37,788 nucleotides of DNA, taken from Novosphingobium capsulatum. GTDB taxonomy: Bacteria > Pseudomonadota > Alphaproteobacteria > Sphingomonadales > Sphingomonadaceae. Where the stretch lies: positions 1 to 37,788 of the forward strand of contig DQVI01000199.1 in assembly GCA_015661825.1 (NCBI GenBank). Direction: 5' to 3'. This document shows positions 1 to 9,303 of the stretch, in pieces; within the stretch, counting starts at the first letter, position 1, and the number at the start of each line of letters is the position of its first letter. Below the pieces are notes generated by a model, which was given only the letters and a program-made list of their open reading frames with translations, did no database searches and had not been told where the DNA came from. The translations under genes and the position numbers were made by a program.

Positions 1-58
1 CACGCACGACGCGCTTGTGCAGGCGCAGGGGGCATCGTATTTAACCGCTGGACTCTCG

Positions 59-589
59 TTATGATCGAGGGACTGACGGGGGGCAGGTCACATCCAGCGC
101 GCGATCTGGTGCGAGAACTTCATTAGCCTGCTCGACTTCGGACTGCTTGACTTTGGCTTCATGCCAAATTTGGCGAAATGAATGAGACGTCTTTTTGGGA
201 GCGTCTGATTTCGCAGCCCTTTGCGCCGCAACCCATTCTCTTTGCTGGCGCAAAGATTCCTCCAAGCTCAACTCCTTGAGCCCTACCGGATTGACGGGGG
301 CAAAGCGCGCCTTCGACCGAGCCGAACCGATGACAAATGCGCCCACGGACAGACACCCAAAAAGCAGCACTATCCCGATGCCAGCCTCGCGCATGCTTTC
401 CAGCGTTTCACCTGGCTGGCTCACCGTTGGATTGGTCATCATCGAAATGCCGACCGCCACGGGCGCTAACAACAGGCTGGCCGCACCATCCCAACGAGAA
501 TGACGCTTCAGGATGGAAGGCTTGATCAACATGAGAAGGCCACAGATCAAAGCCGCCGCACACACCACCGGCGCAAAAAGGTCGATCAT
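59..589 (-). CDS. Three-TM membrane protein, unknown function
   Basis: A 176-aa protein I do not recognise. Three hydrophobic stretches are visible, at about residues 5-23, 36-52 and 72-90. They are followed by a charged, probably soluble tail of about 85 residues rich in Lys, Glu and Arg, so the likely shape is a small membrane anchor with a cytoplasmic tail. No catalytic or metal-binding motif is seen. The ATG at 589 is the first start in the frame. Base composition here (and to about 840) is visibly less GC-rich than the housekeeping part of the window. That fits cargo of the integrative element to the right, although membership is inferred from position only. Confidence 0.6.
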   Translation of the reverse strand: MIDLFAPVVCAAALICGLLMLIKPSILKRHSRWDGAASLLLAPVAVGISMMTNPTVSQPGETLESMREAGIGIVLLFGCLSVGAFVIGSARSKARFAPVNPVGLKELSLEESLRQQREWVAAQRAAKSDAPKKTSHSFRQIWHEAKVKQSEVEQANEVLAPDRALDVTCPPSVPRS

Positions 590-838
590 GCCTTCTTGGC
601 CCTCACATCATCCAGAAGATCGTCACCCCGCTTAGCTGGAGTAATTGAAGACTGTTCCATATAGCCCCTGCACACACCTCAAGCACCTTACATGCCACCG
701 ATAATGGCGAATCAAGGCGCATAAAGCTTTGTGAAGCAAGGCAATCTGTCAGGCAACGTTTTGACAACAAACAGCCAAAATGGATGTTTATTTGGAAGGC
801 ATGGCCAAGATGACCCAGCAGCCAAATGCCATGGGCCT

Positions 839-1501
839 TCACATTTTCCGGCCGATCCAGATCACGCGGCCTACTACATGGATTTCGTCTTCGGCGGCCT
901 CGATGGGGGAGACTGCCGTGTTGTCGCTCATGAGCAGGAAGCTGCCGGTGGCGGTGCGGCGGACGCGTTTGATGGTGGCTAGGTCGCCATAGGCGATGGC
1001 CCAGATGCGGTCCTGGCGTGTGATGATGCGATCGGCGCGGTTTACCAGGATGTCGTCCTCGTCGAGGATCGTGGGCATCATGGAATCGCCGTCGCCTCTC
1101 GTCAGGAAAACATCGGCGGGGCCGTAGCGCGAAATGCGGTCGAGCCAGTCCTTACGGAACGGGACCATGGTTGTTTCGATTGGGCCGTCGATGAATGCGC
1201 CGCCGCCCAGTGCGAAGTCGAGGTTGATCTCAGGGATCAACTTCATCCCTAAATGTTCGGCGATTTGCTCAGGTGTAGGAGCAGGCAGCGCCCCGGCGGA
1301 TGGGTCATCAATCTCACCAGAGAGATATTCCGCCGTGGTGTGCAGAACGCGGGCAAACCGATGAAGGTGAGATGACCCCGAGCTGATGCCCGATTCCAGC
1401 TTGCCGATAGTAGCCTGCGAGAGGCCAACAGCCTTGGCGAGCTGGGTTTGCGACAACCCCAACTCTGCCCGTCTGGCTGCAATTCTCTCACCGATGCGCA
1501 T
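839..1501 (-). CDS. LexA/CI-type phage repressor (HTH + S24 peptidase)
   Basis: A 220-aa repressor. Residues 1-60 form an HTH_3/XRE domain (LGLSQTQLAKAVGLSQATIGKLESG). Residues about 110-220 form an S24 LexA-like autopeptidase fold with the nucleophile Ser140 in GDGDSMMP and the general base Lys178 in LATIKRV. An Ala-Gly pair at residues 69-70 in the linker is a candidate self-cleavage site. By family, such proteins silence lysogeny or transfer genes until RecA-stimulated self-cleavage after DNA damage. The ATG at 1501 is chosen over the TTG at 1519, because the latter would lie inside operator O1 (1512-1527). The gene is divergent from the Cro-like gene at 1580, a classic switch layout. Confidence 0.9.
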   Translation of the reverse strand: MRIGERIAARRAELGLSQTQLAKAVGLSQATIGKLESGISSGSSHLHRFARVLHTTAEYLSGEIDDPSAGALPAPTPEQIAEHLGMKLIPEINLDFALGGGAFIDGPIETTMVPFRKDWLDRISRYGPADVFLTRGDGDSMMPTILDEDDILVNRADRIITRQDRIWAIAYGDLATIKRVRRTATGSFLLMSDNTAVSPIEAAEDEIHVVGRVIWIGRKM

Positions 1502-1511
1502 CACACCTAGA

Positions 1512-1527
1512 TATTCCAAAAGGAATA
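1512..1527. promoter_or_regulatory. Repressor operator O1
   Basis: A perfect inverted repeat, TATTCC-aaaa-GGAATA, starting 11 bases upstream of the repressor ATG. Its half-sites are identical to those of O2 at 1560-1575. Its position suggests autoregulation of the repressor. Assignment as the repressor's own operator is inferred from the pairing, the symmetry and the location in the divergent region. Confidence 0.75.
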
Positions 1528-1549
1528 GCTCGATACCCTCGATATGCTA

Positions 1550-1578
1550 TTGACCAAAATATTCCATATGGAATAAGA
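1550..1578 (+). promoter_or_regulatory. Predicted rightward promoter of the element operon
   Basis: A -35-like TTGACC lies at 1550-1555. After about 17 bases a weak -10-like ATAAGA follows near 1573, just before the Cro-like ATG at 1580. Operator O2 fills the spacer, so bound repressor would block polymerase. The -10 is poor and the transcription start may differ. If the start is close to 1580, the transcript would be almost leaderless. Confidence 0.4.
1560..1575. promoter_or_regulatory. Repressor operator O2
   Basis: A perfect inverted repeat, TATTCC-atat-GGAATA, with the same half-sites and the same 4-bp spacer as O1. It is centred 48 bp from O1 and lies immediately upstream of the Cro-like gene, overlapping its predicted promoter. 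Confidence 0.75.
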
Positions 1579-1579
1579 G

Positions 1580-1894
1580 ATGGGAATGGAGACAGCATCC
1601 ACCCCGTTTGACGCCCTGTCACAGGCAATCGCGCACGTTGGCTCACAGTCAGCCTTGGCCCGCATTTGCGGAGTAGGGCAGTCGACTGTCTGGAAATGGG
1701 TTCAACAGGGCCACCGCCTCCCCGCCGAACACGTCCTCACGGTCGAAACGGCCACCGGCATTCCCCGTCATCTCCTGCGCCCCGACATCTACCCGGCTGA
1801 TCTTGGCCCTTCGCCTGCCTGGAAAGGTGTAGATCAGGGCGCACGGCGCGTCTCTTTCAATCAGAACAGCACTTTGCAGGAGCGTGCAGCATGA
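1580..1894 (+). CDS. YdaS/Cro-like DNA-binding protein
   Basis: A 104-aa helix-turn-helix protein of the YdaS_antitoxin/Cro-like family. Residues about 10-65 read as QSALARICGVGQSTVWKWVQQG followed by LPAEHVLTVETATGIPRHLLRPDIYP, the usual YdaS signature. By family it acts as the counterpart of the CI repressor at the divergent operator region. It is the first gene of the rightward operon. Its stop overlaps the next start (ATGA at 1891). An in-frame ATG six bases downstream (1586) is an alternative start. Confidence 0.85.
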   Translation: MGMETASTPFDALSQAIAHVGSQSALARICGVGQSTVWKWVQQGHRLPAEHVLTVETATGIPRHLLRPDIYPADLGPSPAWKGVDQGARRVSFNQNSTLQERAA

Positions 1895-2166
1895 TCGGCG
1901 CAGCCTGTCAGAAAGGAACGATGCATGACGTCGCCGCCTCAGGAATGGTCCCTCACGGCTATTTGTTTCGTACTGATGCTTCAAAGTTTTGGCTTGTCTT
2001 CAATGATCCTGCGCTTGCAACGGATCGTCTTCAAGCTGGAGGATATCGTGAGAGACAGCCAGCGCGGAGTGTCTACGCCGGAAACCTGAAGGAACAGCTT
2101 CCGTGCCCTTCTGGCCTTGATCATGAAGTCGAGCGAAATGGTATCGTAGCGGAGAGCGCGGCATGA
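1891..2166 (+). CDS. Small hypothetical protein of the element operon
   Basis: A 91-aa protein I do not recognise, with no clear domain, membrane segment or metal motif. Support for it being real is positional: it starts on an ATGA overlap with the Cro-like gene and ends on another ATGA overlap with the gene at 2163, on the same strand. Codon usage is less GC3-biased than in the genes after 2163. A later internal ATG (1921, MHDVAASG) is possible. Confidence 0.5.
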   Translation: MIGAACQKGTMHDVAASGMVPHGYLFRTDASKFWLVFNDPALATDRLQAGGYRERQPARSVYAGNLKEQLPCPSGLDHEVERNGIVAESAA

Positions 2167-2615
2167 CCAAACGTCGCGATCCCCTCACCTTTCACCGCGC
2201 GCTGACGGTCATTGCCGGGCACATCGGGTGGGACAAGTGCGCGATGATCGTCGGGCGCAGCGAGCGTCTGGTGCGCATGTGGTCCGACCCGGATGCCGAC
2301 AGCGAGATCTCGATCATCGACGCGCTGCGGCTCGACAAGGCCTTCCTCGCCGCCGGGGGCGATCATGCGCCCCTGCATCGGGTCTACAGCTTTCAGGTCG
2401 ATCTGGAGGCCGCCGCGGGCGATCTGTGCATGACGCGCGCCGCCGCCTCGGTCGCCAAGGAAAGCGGCGAGGCCGTGGCCGCGCTGCTCGATGCCGCGCT
2501 CAATCCCGACGATGCCCAGGCCCTTCGCCGCGCCCGCAAGGAAGGCGAGGAAGCGCTGGCCGCCCTCACCGATGGGCTGGCCGCGCTGGGCCGCTCGCAA
2601 GCCGGAGCAGCCTGA
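2163..2615 (+). CDS. Putative CII-like phage regulatory protein
   Basis: A 150-aa protein. Residues 8-60 (FHRALTVIAGHIGWDKCAMI, then VGRSERLVRMWSDPDAD) resemble the helix-turn-helix start of phage regulatory proteins that sense growth state or replace CII. Residues 75-150 are Ala/Glu-rich and helical, probably for oligomerisation. The name is a tentative family guess from pattern and position (third gene after cro); no catalytic motif is seen. It overlaps the preceding gene by 4 bp and lies 3 bases before the zinc-finger gene. Confidence 0.55.
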   Translation: MTKRRDPLTFHRALTVIAGHIGWDKCAMIVGRSERLVRMWSDPDADSEISIIDALRLDKAFLAAGGDHAPLHRVYSFQVDLEAAAGDLCMTRAAASVAKESGEAVAALLDAALNPDDAQALRRARKEGEEALAALTDGLAALGRSQAGAA

Positions 2616-2618
2616 CCC

Positions 2619-2963
2619 ATGGCCTCGCTGCCCGATCCCGGCCACGATCCTCTGGCCCTTGGCCGGACCGACCGCTTGCGCTGCCCGCACTGCAAGTTTG
2701 CCGGGCGCCGCCGGTCGAGCCGCGAGATCACGCCGACCCATCGCGACATCTACTACCAGTGCACGAACCTGTTTTGCGGCCATACGTGGAAGGCCAGCGA
2801 AACCTACGACTATGGCATCGTGCCCAGCGCCATCCCCGATCCGCGCGTGACCCTGCCCCTGCGCGCCGTGAGCCGTCAGGACGCCATGGAGATCACCCGC
2901 CCCCGCGACACGGCCCAGCCCGAACTGTTCGACAGCGCCTGCCCGCCCGAGCTGCCCGGCTGA
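2619..2963 (+). CDS. Ogr/Delta-like zinc-finger activator
   Basis: A 114-aa protein whose residues about 20-70 match the Ogr/Delta zinc-finger family. It has LRCPHCKFAGRRRSSREI, then IYYQCTNLFCGHTWKASETY, giving four Cys ligands (CPHC, then CTNLFC) with the invariant aromatic-QC-N-CGHT/F pattern. P2 Ogr and P4 Delta bind upstream of phage late promoters and contact RNA polymerase alpha; Delta is how the P4 satellite turns on helper late genes. No late genes are visible here, so its targets lie further left or on a helper phage. The C-terminal 45 residues are unmatched by eye. It ends 97 bases before the next gene. Confidence 0.75.
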   Translation: MASLPDPGHDPLALGRTDRLRCPHCKFAGRRRSSREITPTHRDIYYQCTNLFCGHTWKASETYDYGIVPSAIPDPRVTLPLRAVSRQDAMEITRPRDTAQPELFDSACPPELPG

Positions 2964-3060
2964 TCGCCCCTCTTTCCTGACCGCCGCCACAGTTTCCGCT
3001 TCCCCGCCGCCGGACCTCGTTTCCGGCGACGGGAGAGCCTTGCCCGAAAGGACCGCCTCC

Positions 3061-3258
3061 ATGCGTCTTTCTGCCCAATCACAGCCCGCCAGCTTCGAAT
3101 GCAGCTGCGGCAACGAACACCGCGCTGCCGACGGCCTCCTGCCCATGGGCTGGACCGCCCGCCACGGCGCCTGCTGGTGCCCTGACTGCACCCGCTCGGG
3201 CGCCCCCGCCCGCCAGTTGCTCCATGGTGGCACCCGCCAGCGCCGGAGGGCCGCCTGA
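3061..3258 (+). CDS. Small Cys-rich (zinc-ribbon-like) protein
   Basis: A 65-aa basic protein with four cysteines arranged as FECSCGNEH and GACWCPDC, suggesting one small zinc site. The C-terminus is Arg-rich (RQRRRAA), consistent with nucleic-acid binding. I do not recognise the family. The ATG at 3061 is preferred over a TTG at 3040 because a GAAAGGA-like ribosome site sits just before it. Its stop overlaps the next ATG (TGATG at 3256-3260). Confidence 0.55.
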   Translation: MRLSAQSQPASFECSCGNEHRAADGLLPMGWTARHGACWCPDCTRSGAPARQLLHGGTRQRRRAA

Positions 3259-3467
3259 TGCTGCGCCCCCGCTCCCGCCGTCTTTCGCGCAAGGCACGCG
3301 AGGAAATCCGCTACCAGCACGCGACCCACCGCCTCCAGCGCCATCGCGACGACCTGATCGATGCATCCGAAGCCGTGGGCGTAGGTGGCGTTGTGCTGGG
3401 CGTGGTCTGCGTCCTGTGGATGCTCACGCGCTGCGGCCCGACGCTGCTGCCCGGCCTGTTCGGATGA
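3258..3467 (+). CDS. Small single-TM protein
   Basis: A 69-aa protein with an N-terminal half rich in Arg and His (about 30 residues) and one hydrophobic segment at about residues 42-58 (VGVGGVVLGVVCVLWML). By the positive-inside rule the N-terminus should be cytoplasmic. No family is recognised. It starts on a TGATG overlap with the preceding gene, which supports translation. Confidence 0.5.
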   Translation: MLRPRSRRLSRKAREEIRYQHATHRLQRHRDDLIDASEAVGVGGVVLGVVCVLWMLTRCGPTLLPGLFG

Positions 3468-3475
3468 GGGCCGCC

Positions 3476-3751
3476 ATGAAAGACCAGCTCACCATCCCCG
3501 TCCCCCTGCCCGACGAACATCGGGCCGCCGACGAGCGCCTGGAACACGAGATTGAACGCATCGAGCGGCTCGAAGAGGAAAAGCGCGGGCTCAGCGAGGA
3601 TATTCGCGACGTCTACAACGATATACGCGCCGCCGGATACGACACCAAGTGCGTCCGCCAGATCGTGCGCCTGCGCCGCATGAAGCCCGAAGACCGCCGC
3701 CAGATGGAAGCCATTCTCGACGTCTACAAGAACGCGCTGGGGATCGACTGA
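3476..3751 (+). CDS. GapR-like (DUF2312) nucleoid-associated protein
   Basis: A 91-aa protein whose residues about 20-88 match the DUF2312/GapR family: IERIERLEEEKRGLSEDIRD, then VYNDIRAAGYDTKCVRQIV, RLRRMKPEDRRQMEAIL, and DVYKNALG. Caulobacter GapR is a coiled-coil tetramer that clamps overtwisted AT-rich DNA ahead of replication forks and stimulates topoisomerases. Here the gene sits in a mobile-element operon, so it may serve element replication or regulation rather than being the host copy. The ATG at 3476 has a GAGG ribosome site. An ATG at 3464 overlapping the previous stop would add four residues. Its stop overlaps the next start (TGATG). Confidence 0.85.
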   Translation: MKDQLTIPVPLPDEHRAADERLEHEIERIERLEEEKRGLSEDIRDVYNDIRAAGYDTKCVRQIVRLRRMKPEDRRQMEAILDVYKNALGID

Positions 3752-3921
3752 TGCAGGCCACACCGTCCAAATTCCGCCAGAGCGACATTCGCCGCGCCAT
3801 CGGCGCGGTCGCCGGTATGGGCTTTGAAGAAATCCGCGTGGCGATCCGCCTCGACGGCAGCCTCGAAGTGACCGTGCGCCGCAATGCGCTCGATGCCGAC
3901 CGGTGCGAGGAACTCGACTGA
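3751..3921 (+). CDS. 56-aa protein coupled to the integrase
   Basis: A 56-aa protein (MQATPSKFRQSDIRRAIGAV and onward) flanked by TGATG overlaps on both sides, with the GapR-like stop and the integrase start. A predicted beta-hairpin (EEIRVAIRLDGSLEVTVRR) follows an N-terminal helix (QSDIRRAIGAV). The fold, size and position before the integrase could suit an excisionase-like or accessory factor, but no family is recognised and this is only a suggestion. Confidence 0.6.
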   Translation: MQATPSKFRQSDIRRAIGAVAGMGFEEIRVAIRLDGSLEVTVRRNALDADRCEELD

Positions 3922-4970
3922 TGGCCCGTCGCTGGCTTCCGCCGAACGTGACCGCCTTCAAGGATCGGCATGGCAAGACACGCTACCGCTTCCGCCAGAC
4001 GGGCAAACCGTCCTGCTACCTTCACCATGCGCCCGGCACCCCCGAGTTCATGGCAGAATATCATGCTGCACAAAACGGCACCATGCCGCCGCCCGAAGAG
4101 CGCTGGCCGCCCTTCACCTATGACGCGCTGATCACCAGCTTCTATCAGAGCCCCCGGTGGATCGACAGCAAGCCTTCCACCCAGAAAACCTATCGCAGCA
4201 TCATCGAACGATTCCGCGCCAAGAATGGCGGCAAGGACGTGCGCCGAATCACCACGGCCGCGATCGAGCGCAAGCTGAGCCTGATGCGCGACACGCCTGC
4301 GGCTGCCAACAATCTGCGCAAGGTTCTCGCCCGGCTGCACCGCCACGCCATCAAACTGGGCTGGCGACAGGACAATCCGGTTGATGCGACCGACAATTTC
4401 CGCACCGGCAAGGGCTTTCATCCCTGGAGCGAGGCCGAAATCGACGCGTTTGATGCGCGCTGGCCCTTCGGCACCCGCGAACGTCTGGCCAAAGAACTGC
4501 TGCTGGCTACCGCACAACGCCGGTCAGATGCGCTCAAGGTCGGCCCGGCCAATCGGCAGGGGGACGAACTCGTCCTCTATCACAGCAAGAACGACAGCGG
4601 CACGATGGTGCCCATGGGGCCGGACCTGCTCGAAGCCCTGCGCACGTTTCCAGGGGGCACGACAGCCTATCTGGAAACGCAGTTCGGAAAGCCCTTCACC
4701 TCGACCGGCTTCTACAACTGGTTCAAGCGCGCCTGCGTCAAGGCGGGCATCGGGCATTGCTCGCCCCACGGCCTGCGCAAGGCAACGAGCCGCCGTCTGG
4801 CCGAGGCTGGCGCAACCGTTCTCGAAGGCCGCGCGGTGACCGGACACAAGACCGATCGCGAGTTCGCGAAGTACGCCGAAAGCGCCAACAAACGCGCCCT
4901 TGCAGGCAAGGCGATGTCTAACGTCCACAAAAGGTTCGCCAAAACCAGCCCCGAGGAGGAACCTAAGTGA
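3921..4970 (+). CDS. Tyrosine recombinase (integrase)
   Basis: A 349-aa phage-type integrase. There is an N-terminal basic arm-binding region (to about 60), a SAM-like core-binding domain (about 70-165), and a catalytic domain with Arg in LLATAQRRSD (about 195), H283-x-x-R286 in HGLRK, His309 in VTGHK and the nucleophile Tyr318 in EFAKYAESANK. It should cut and rejoin att sites for integration and excision. The gene ends about 30 bases from the 3' end of tRNA-Tyr, the usual place for an integrase whose attB is that tRNA. It starts on a TGATG overlap, so it is translated as the last gene of the operon from the repressor-controlled promoter. Confidence 0.93.
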   Translation: MARRWLPPNVTAFKDRHGKTRYRFRQTGKPSCYLHHAPGTPEFMAEYHAAQNGTMPPPEERWPPFTYDALITSFYQSPRWIDSKPSTQKTYRSIIERFRAKNGGKDVRRITTAAIERKLSLMRDTPAAANNLRKVLARLHRHAIKLGWRQDNPVDATDNFRTGKGFHPWSEAEIDAFDARWPFGTRERLAKELLLATAQRRSDALKVGPANRQGDELVLYHSKNDSGTMVPMGPDLLEALRTFPGGTTAYLETQFGKPFTSTGFYNWFKRACVKAGIGHCSPHGLRKATSRRLAEAGATVLEGRAVTGHKTDREFAKYAESANKRALAGKAMSNVHKRFAKTSPEEEPK

Positions 4971-4997
4971 TTGGTTTTATTATGAAAATTGAAGTAC

Positions 4998-5040
4998 TGG
5001 TGGTGGACAGGGCTAGATTCGAACTAGCGTACGCTTGCGC
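4998..5040. other. Probable attachment site in the tRNA-Tyr 3' half
   Basis: The 3' end and T-arm of tRNA-Tyr lie directly next to the integrase gene, so one attachment-site junction is expected here. The matching second copy of the tRNA end is not present to the left within this window, so the exact core cannot be set and the other junction must lie outside. Confidence 0.5.
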
Positions 5041-5086
5041 GGGCAGATTTACAGTCTGCTGCCTTTAACCACTCGGCCACCTGTCC
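5001..5086 (-). tRNA. tRNA-Tyr (GTA)
   Basis: A class II tRNA of 86 nt with encoded CCA. The 7-bp acceptor stem GGACAGG/CCTGTCC (5080-5086 with 5005-5011), a D-arm GCCGAGTGGTTAAAGGC, a long variable arm and a TTCGAAT T-loop are all visible. The anticodon GTA is at 5050-5052 on the minus strand, in the loop CTGTAAA. The sequence is intact despite hosting the integrative element. Confidence 0.95.
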
Positions 5087-5273
5087 ACACCAGATTTGCC
5101 GGTGCTGGGACTTCCTTTTTCAAGGACTTCCCGCCTTTGAATGGACCTTTTCGCTAGAAGCGAGCCAGTCCGTCCGGCCGAGTGAGGGCCATTTGGCGAA
5201 CGATCGCTTGCCTGTCAATGGGGGGGGTGGCTAAGGGCGTGACAGTTTTTTGATTTTATACACAGGTGTTCGC

Positions 5274-6122
5274 ATGCCCCGCCACGATGATGATAACAAC
5301 AACCGCCAGGACAGTGGCAAAAAGGGACGCGCTCTGCGCGGGCGGGCCGGGCGCAACCAGGGGGGGCGCGGGTCGGGCCGCGGTTCTGCCGGGACCGTGC
5401 GGCTCTGGGGGCGCCACGCGATTGAGGCCGCCCTCACCAACCCCAACCGCACCGCCAAGAAGCTGTGGGGCACGCGCGAGGCGATTCAGGCCATGCTCGA
5501 TGACCATGACGCTGAATTGCCGCGTGAACTGCCGGTGGAATATGCCCAGGCGGTCGATCTGGCGCGCCTCGTGGCGCGCGATGCGCCCCATCAGGGTCTC
5601 GTGCTCGAATGCACCCCGCTCGACGATGTGGCGCTCGATGAAGTGCTCGAAGAGGCCGAGGGACGCACGCTGGTGATTCTCGACCAGGTGACCGACCCGC
5701 ACAATGTCGGCGCGATCCTGCGTTCGTGCGCGGCGTTCGACGTGGCCGCGCTGATCACCCAGGATCGTCATGCCCCGCCCGAATCGGGCACGCTGGCAAA
5801 GTCCGCCTCGGGCGCGCTCGAAGTCGTGCCGTGGGTGCGCGTGGTCAATCTGGCCCGCGCGCTCGAGTCGATTGCGGAAGCCGGGTACTGGCGCATCGGC
5901 CTCGACGGCGAAGGCCGCGCGACGTTCCCTTCGGCCCTGCCCGCCGGGCCGATCGCGCTCGTGCTGGGCGCCGAGGGCGAAGGCATGCGCCACAACGTGA
6001 TGCAGCATTGCGATTCCATCGCCCGCCTGCCGATCAGCGGCGCGGTCGAGAGCCTCAATGTCTCCAACGCGGCGGCCATCGCCCTCTATGCCGCCGCCAC
6101 GCGCGAGACGGCCGAGGACTGA
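5274..6122 (+). CDS. rlmB: 23S rRNA Gm2251-type 2'-O-methyltransferase (SpoU/TrmH)
   Basis: A 282-aa SPOUT methyltransferase. After a low-complexity Asp/Asn/Gly/Arg N-terminus (to about 40), the SpoU substrate-binding domain starts at LWGRHAIEAAL. The trefoil-knot domain follows with motif 1 (DQVTDPHNVGAILRSC), motif 2 (LVLGAEGEGM) and motif 3 (LPISGAVESLNVSNAAAIAL). By family it methylates the 2'-OH of a guanosine in 23S rRNA using SAM. The ATG at 5274 is preferred over the TTG at 5250. It ends at a strong terminator shared with the convergent HU gene. TrmH-like specificity for another RNA cannot be excluded. Confidence 0.87.
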   Translation: MPRHDDDNNNRQDSGKKGRALRGRAGRNQGGRGSGRGSAGTVRLWGRHAIEAALTNPNRTAKKLWGTREAIQAMLDDHDAELPRELPVEYAQAVDLARLVARDAPHQGLVLECTPLDDVALDEVLEEAEGRTLVILDQVTDPHNVGAILRSCAAFDVAALITQDRHAPPESGTLAKSASGALEVVPWVRVVNLARALESIAEAGYWRIGLDGEGRATFPSALPAGPIALVLGAEGEGMRHNVMQHCDSIARLPISGAVESLNVSNAAAIALYAAATRETAED

Positions 6123-6140
6123 TCCTTTCGGCAGAAACAA

Positions 6141-6181
6141 AAAAAAGGGCCGCGTCGATCCTGTCGACGCGGCCCTTTTTT
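6141..6181. terminator. Bidirectional terminator between rlmB and HU
   Basis: A hairpin with an uninterrupted GGGCCGCGTCGA stem and its complement, loop TCCTG, flanked by an A-tract on the left and a T-tract on the right. It should terminate rlmB rightward and HU leftward. Confidence 0.92.
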
Positions 6182-6207
6182 GTGCGCAGCAAAGCTGTGG
6201 GAAAAAC

Positions 6208-6480
6208 TTAGTTCACGGCGTCCTTGAGGCCCTTGCCGGCCTTGAACTTGGGCTGGGTCGAGGCCTCGATTTCCATCGGTTCGCCCGTGCGCGGATTGCG
6301 GCCCGTCGAAGCCTTGCGCTTGGCCACCGAGAACGTCCCGAAACCAACCAGACGCACTTCATCGCCCTTCGACAGCGCCTGCGTGATCGCGTCGAACACG
6401 GCTTCCACCGCCTTCATCGCGTCGCCCTTGGGCAGGCCGCTCGCATCGGCGACAGCGCTGATCAGATCGTTCTTGTTCAT
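6208..6480 (-). CDS. hup: DNA-binding protein HU
   Basis: A 90-aa bacterial histone-like protein, full family length. It begins MNKNDLISAVADASGLPKGD, has GFGTFSVAKRKASTGRNPRTG for the minor-groove arm with the intercalating Pro, and ends in the helical GKGLKDAVN. HU dimers bend and compact DNA and support replication and recombination. It lies downstream of lon on the same strand, separated from it by a terminator at 6634-6669, so it has its own promoter. This lon-hup order is common in bacteria. Confidence 0.95.
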   Translation of the reverse strand: MNKNDLISAVADASGLPKGDAMKAVEAVFDAITQALSKGDEVRLVGFGTFSVAKRKASTGRNPRTGEPMEIEASTQPKFKAGKGLKDAVN

Positions 6481-6633
6481 GTGCGAAAACCCCTAGTTCT
6501 TATCGGAGAAAATGCCTTCGGACTCGTCTTTTCAGATTGCCGGGAAGAGAGCCGAGAAAGAAATGCGTGTCAAAGGCAAAAGAGCGCGATGACCCCAAAT
6601 TATGCCCGGAATCCGGCACGTTCGCGCTCATGC

Positions 6634-6669
6634 AAAAAGCCGCACGCAAGGTCTGTGCGTGCGGCTTTT
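6634..6669 (-). terminator. lon terminator
   Basis: A perfect stem AAAAGCCGCACGCA with its complement TGCGTGCGGCTTTT and loop AGGTCTGT, about 50 bases past the lon stop. It separates lon from the HU transcription unit. Confidence 0.9.
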
Positions 6670-6716
6670 CGTGTTTCATGCCTGCATGGGAAAGCCTGGA
6701 CGGGCTCCCCGAACGG

Positions 6717-9125
<2,409 letters not shown>

Positions 9126-9303
9126 GCGTTCAGTTGTCCGTCCCAGCTGAGAACCCAATGGCGAGCCTCAGGCCTTTCCACAGATATGATCAGGATATGG
9201 GGGCCCATGTCTGGCCCCGCAATGCCCAACGGGCAAGACGGCTGGGGATTGGCGAAATTCAGCCCTCCCCGCCCCCGTTTTGCACTGTCCGAGGCCCGAT
9301 TCT

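Noticed and set aside
1..838. Left attachment site of the tRNA-Tyr element
   Set aside because: No copy of the tRNA-Tyr 3' end is seen here, so the left end lies outside the window.
2121..3344. 407-codon minus-strand frame opposite the element operon
   Set aside because: The plus-strand genes show overlapping starts and stops and recognisable zinc-finger motifs; the minus frame shows none.
4971..5000. Terminator after the integrase
   Set aside because: The short AT-rich gap has no inverted repeat.
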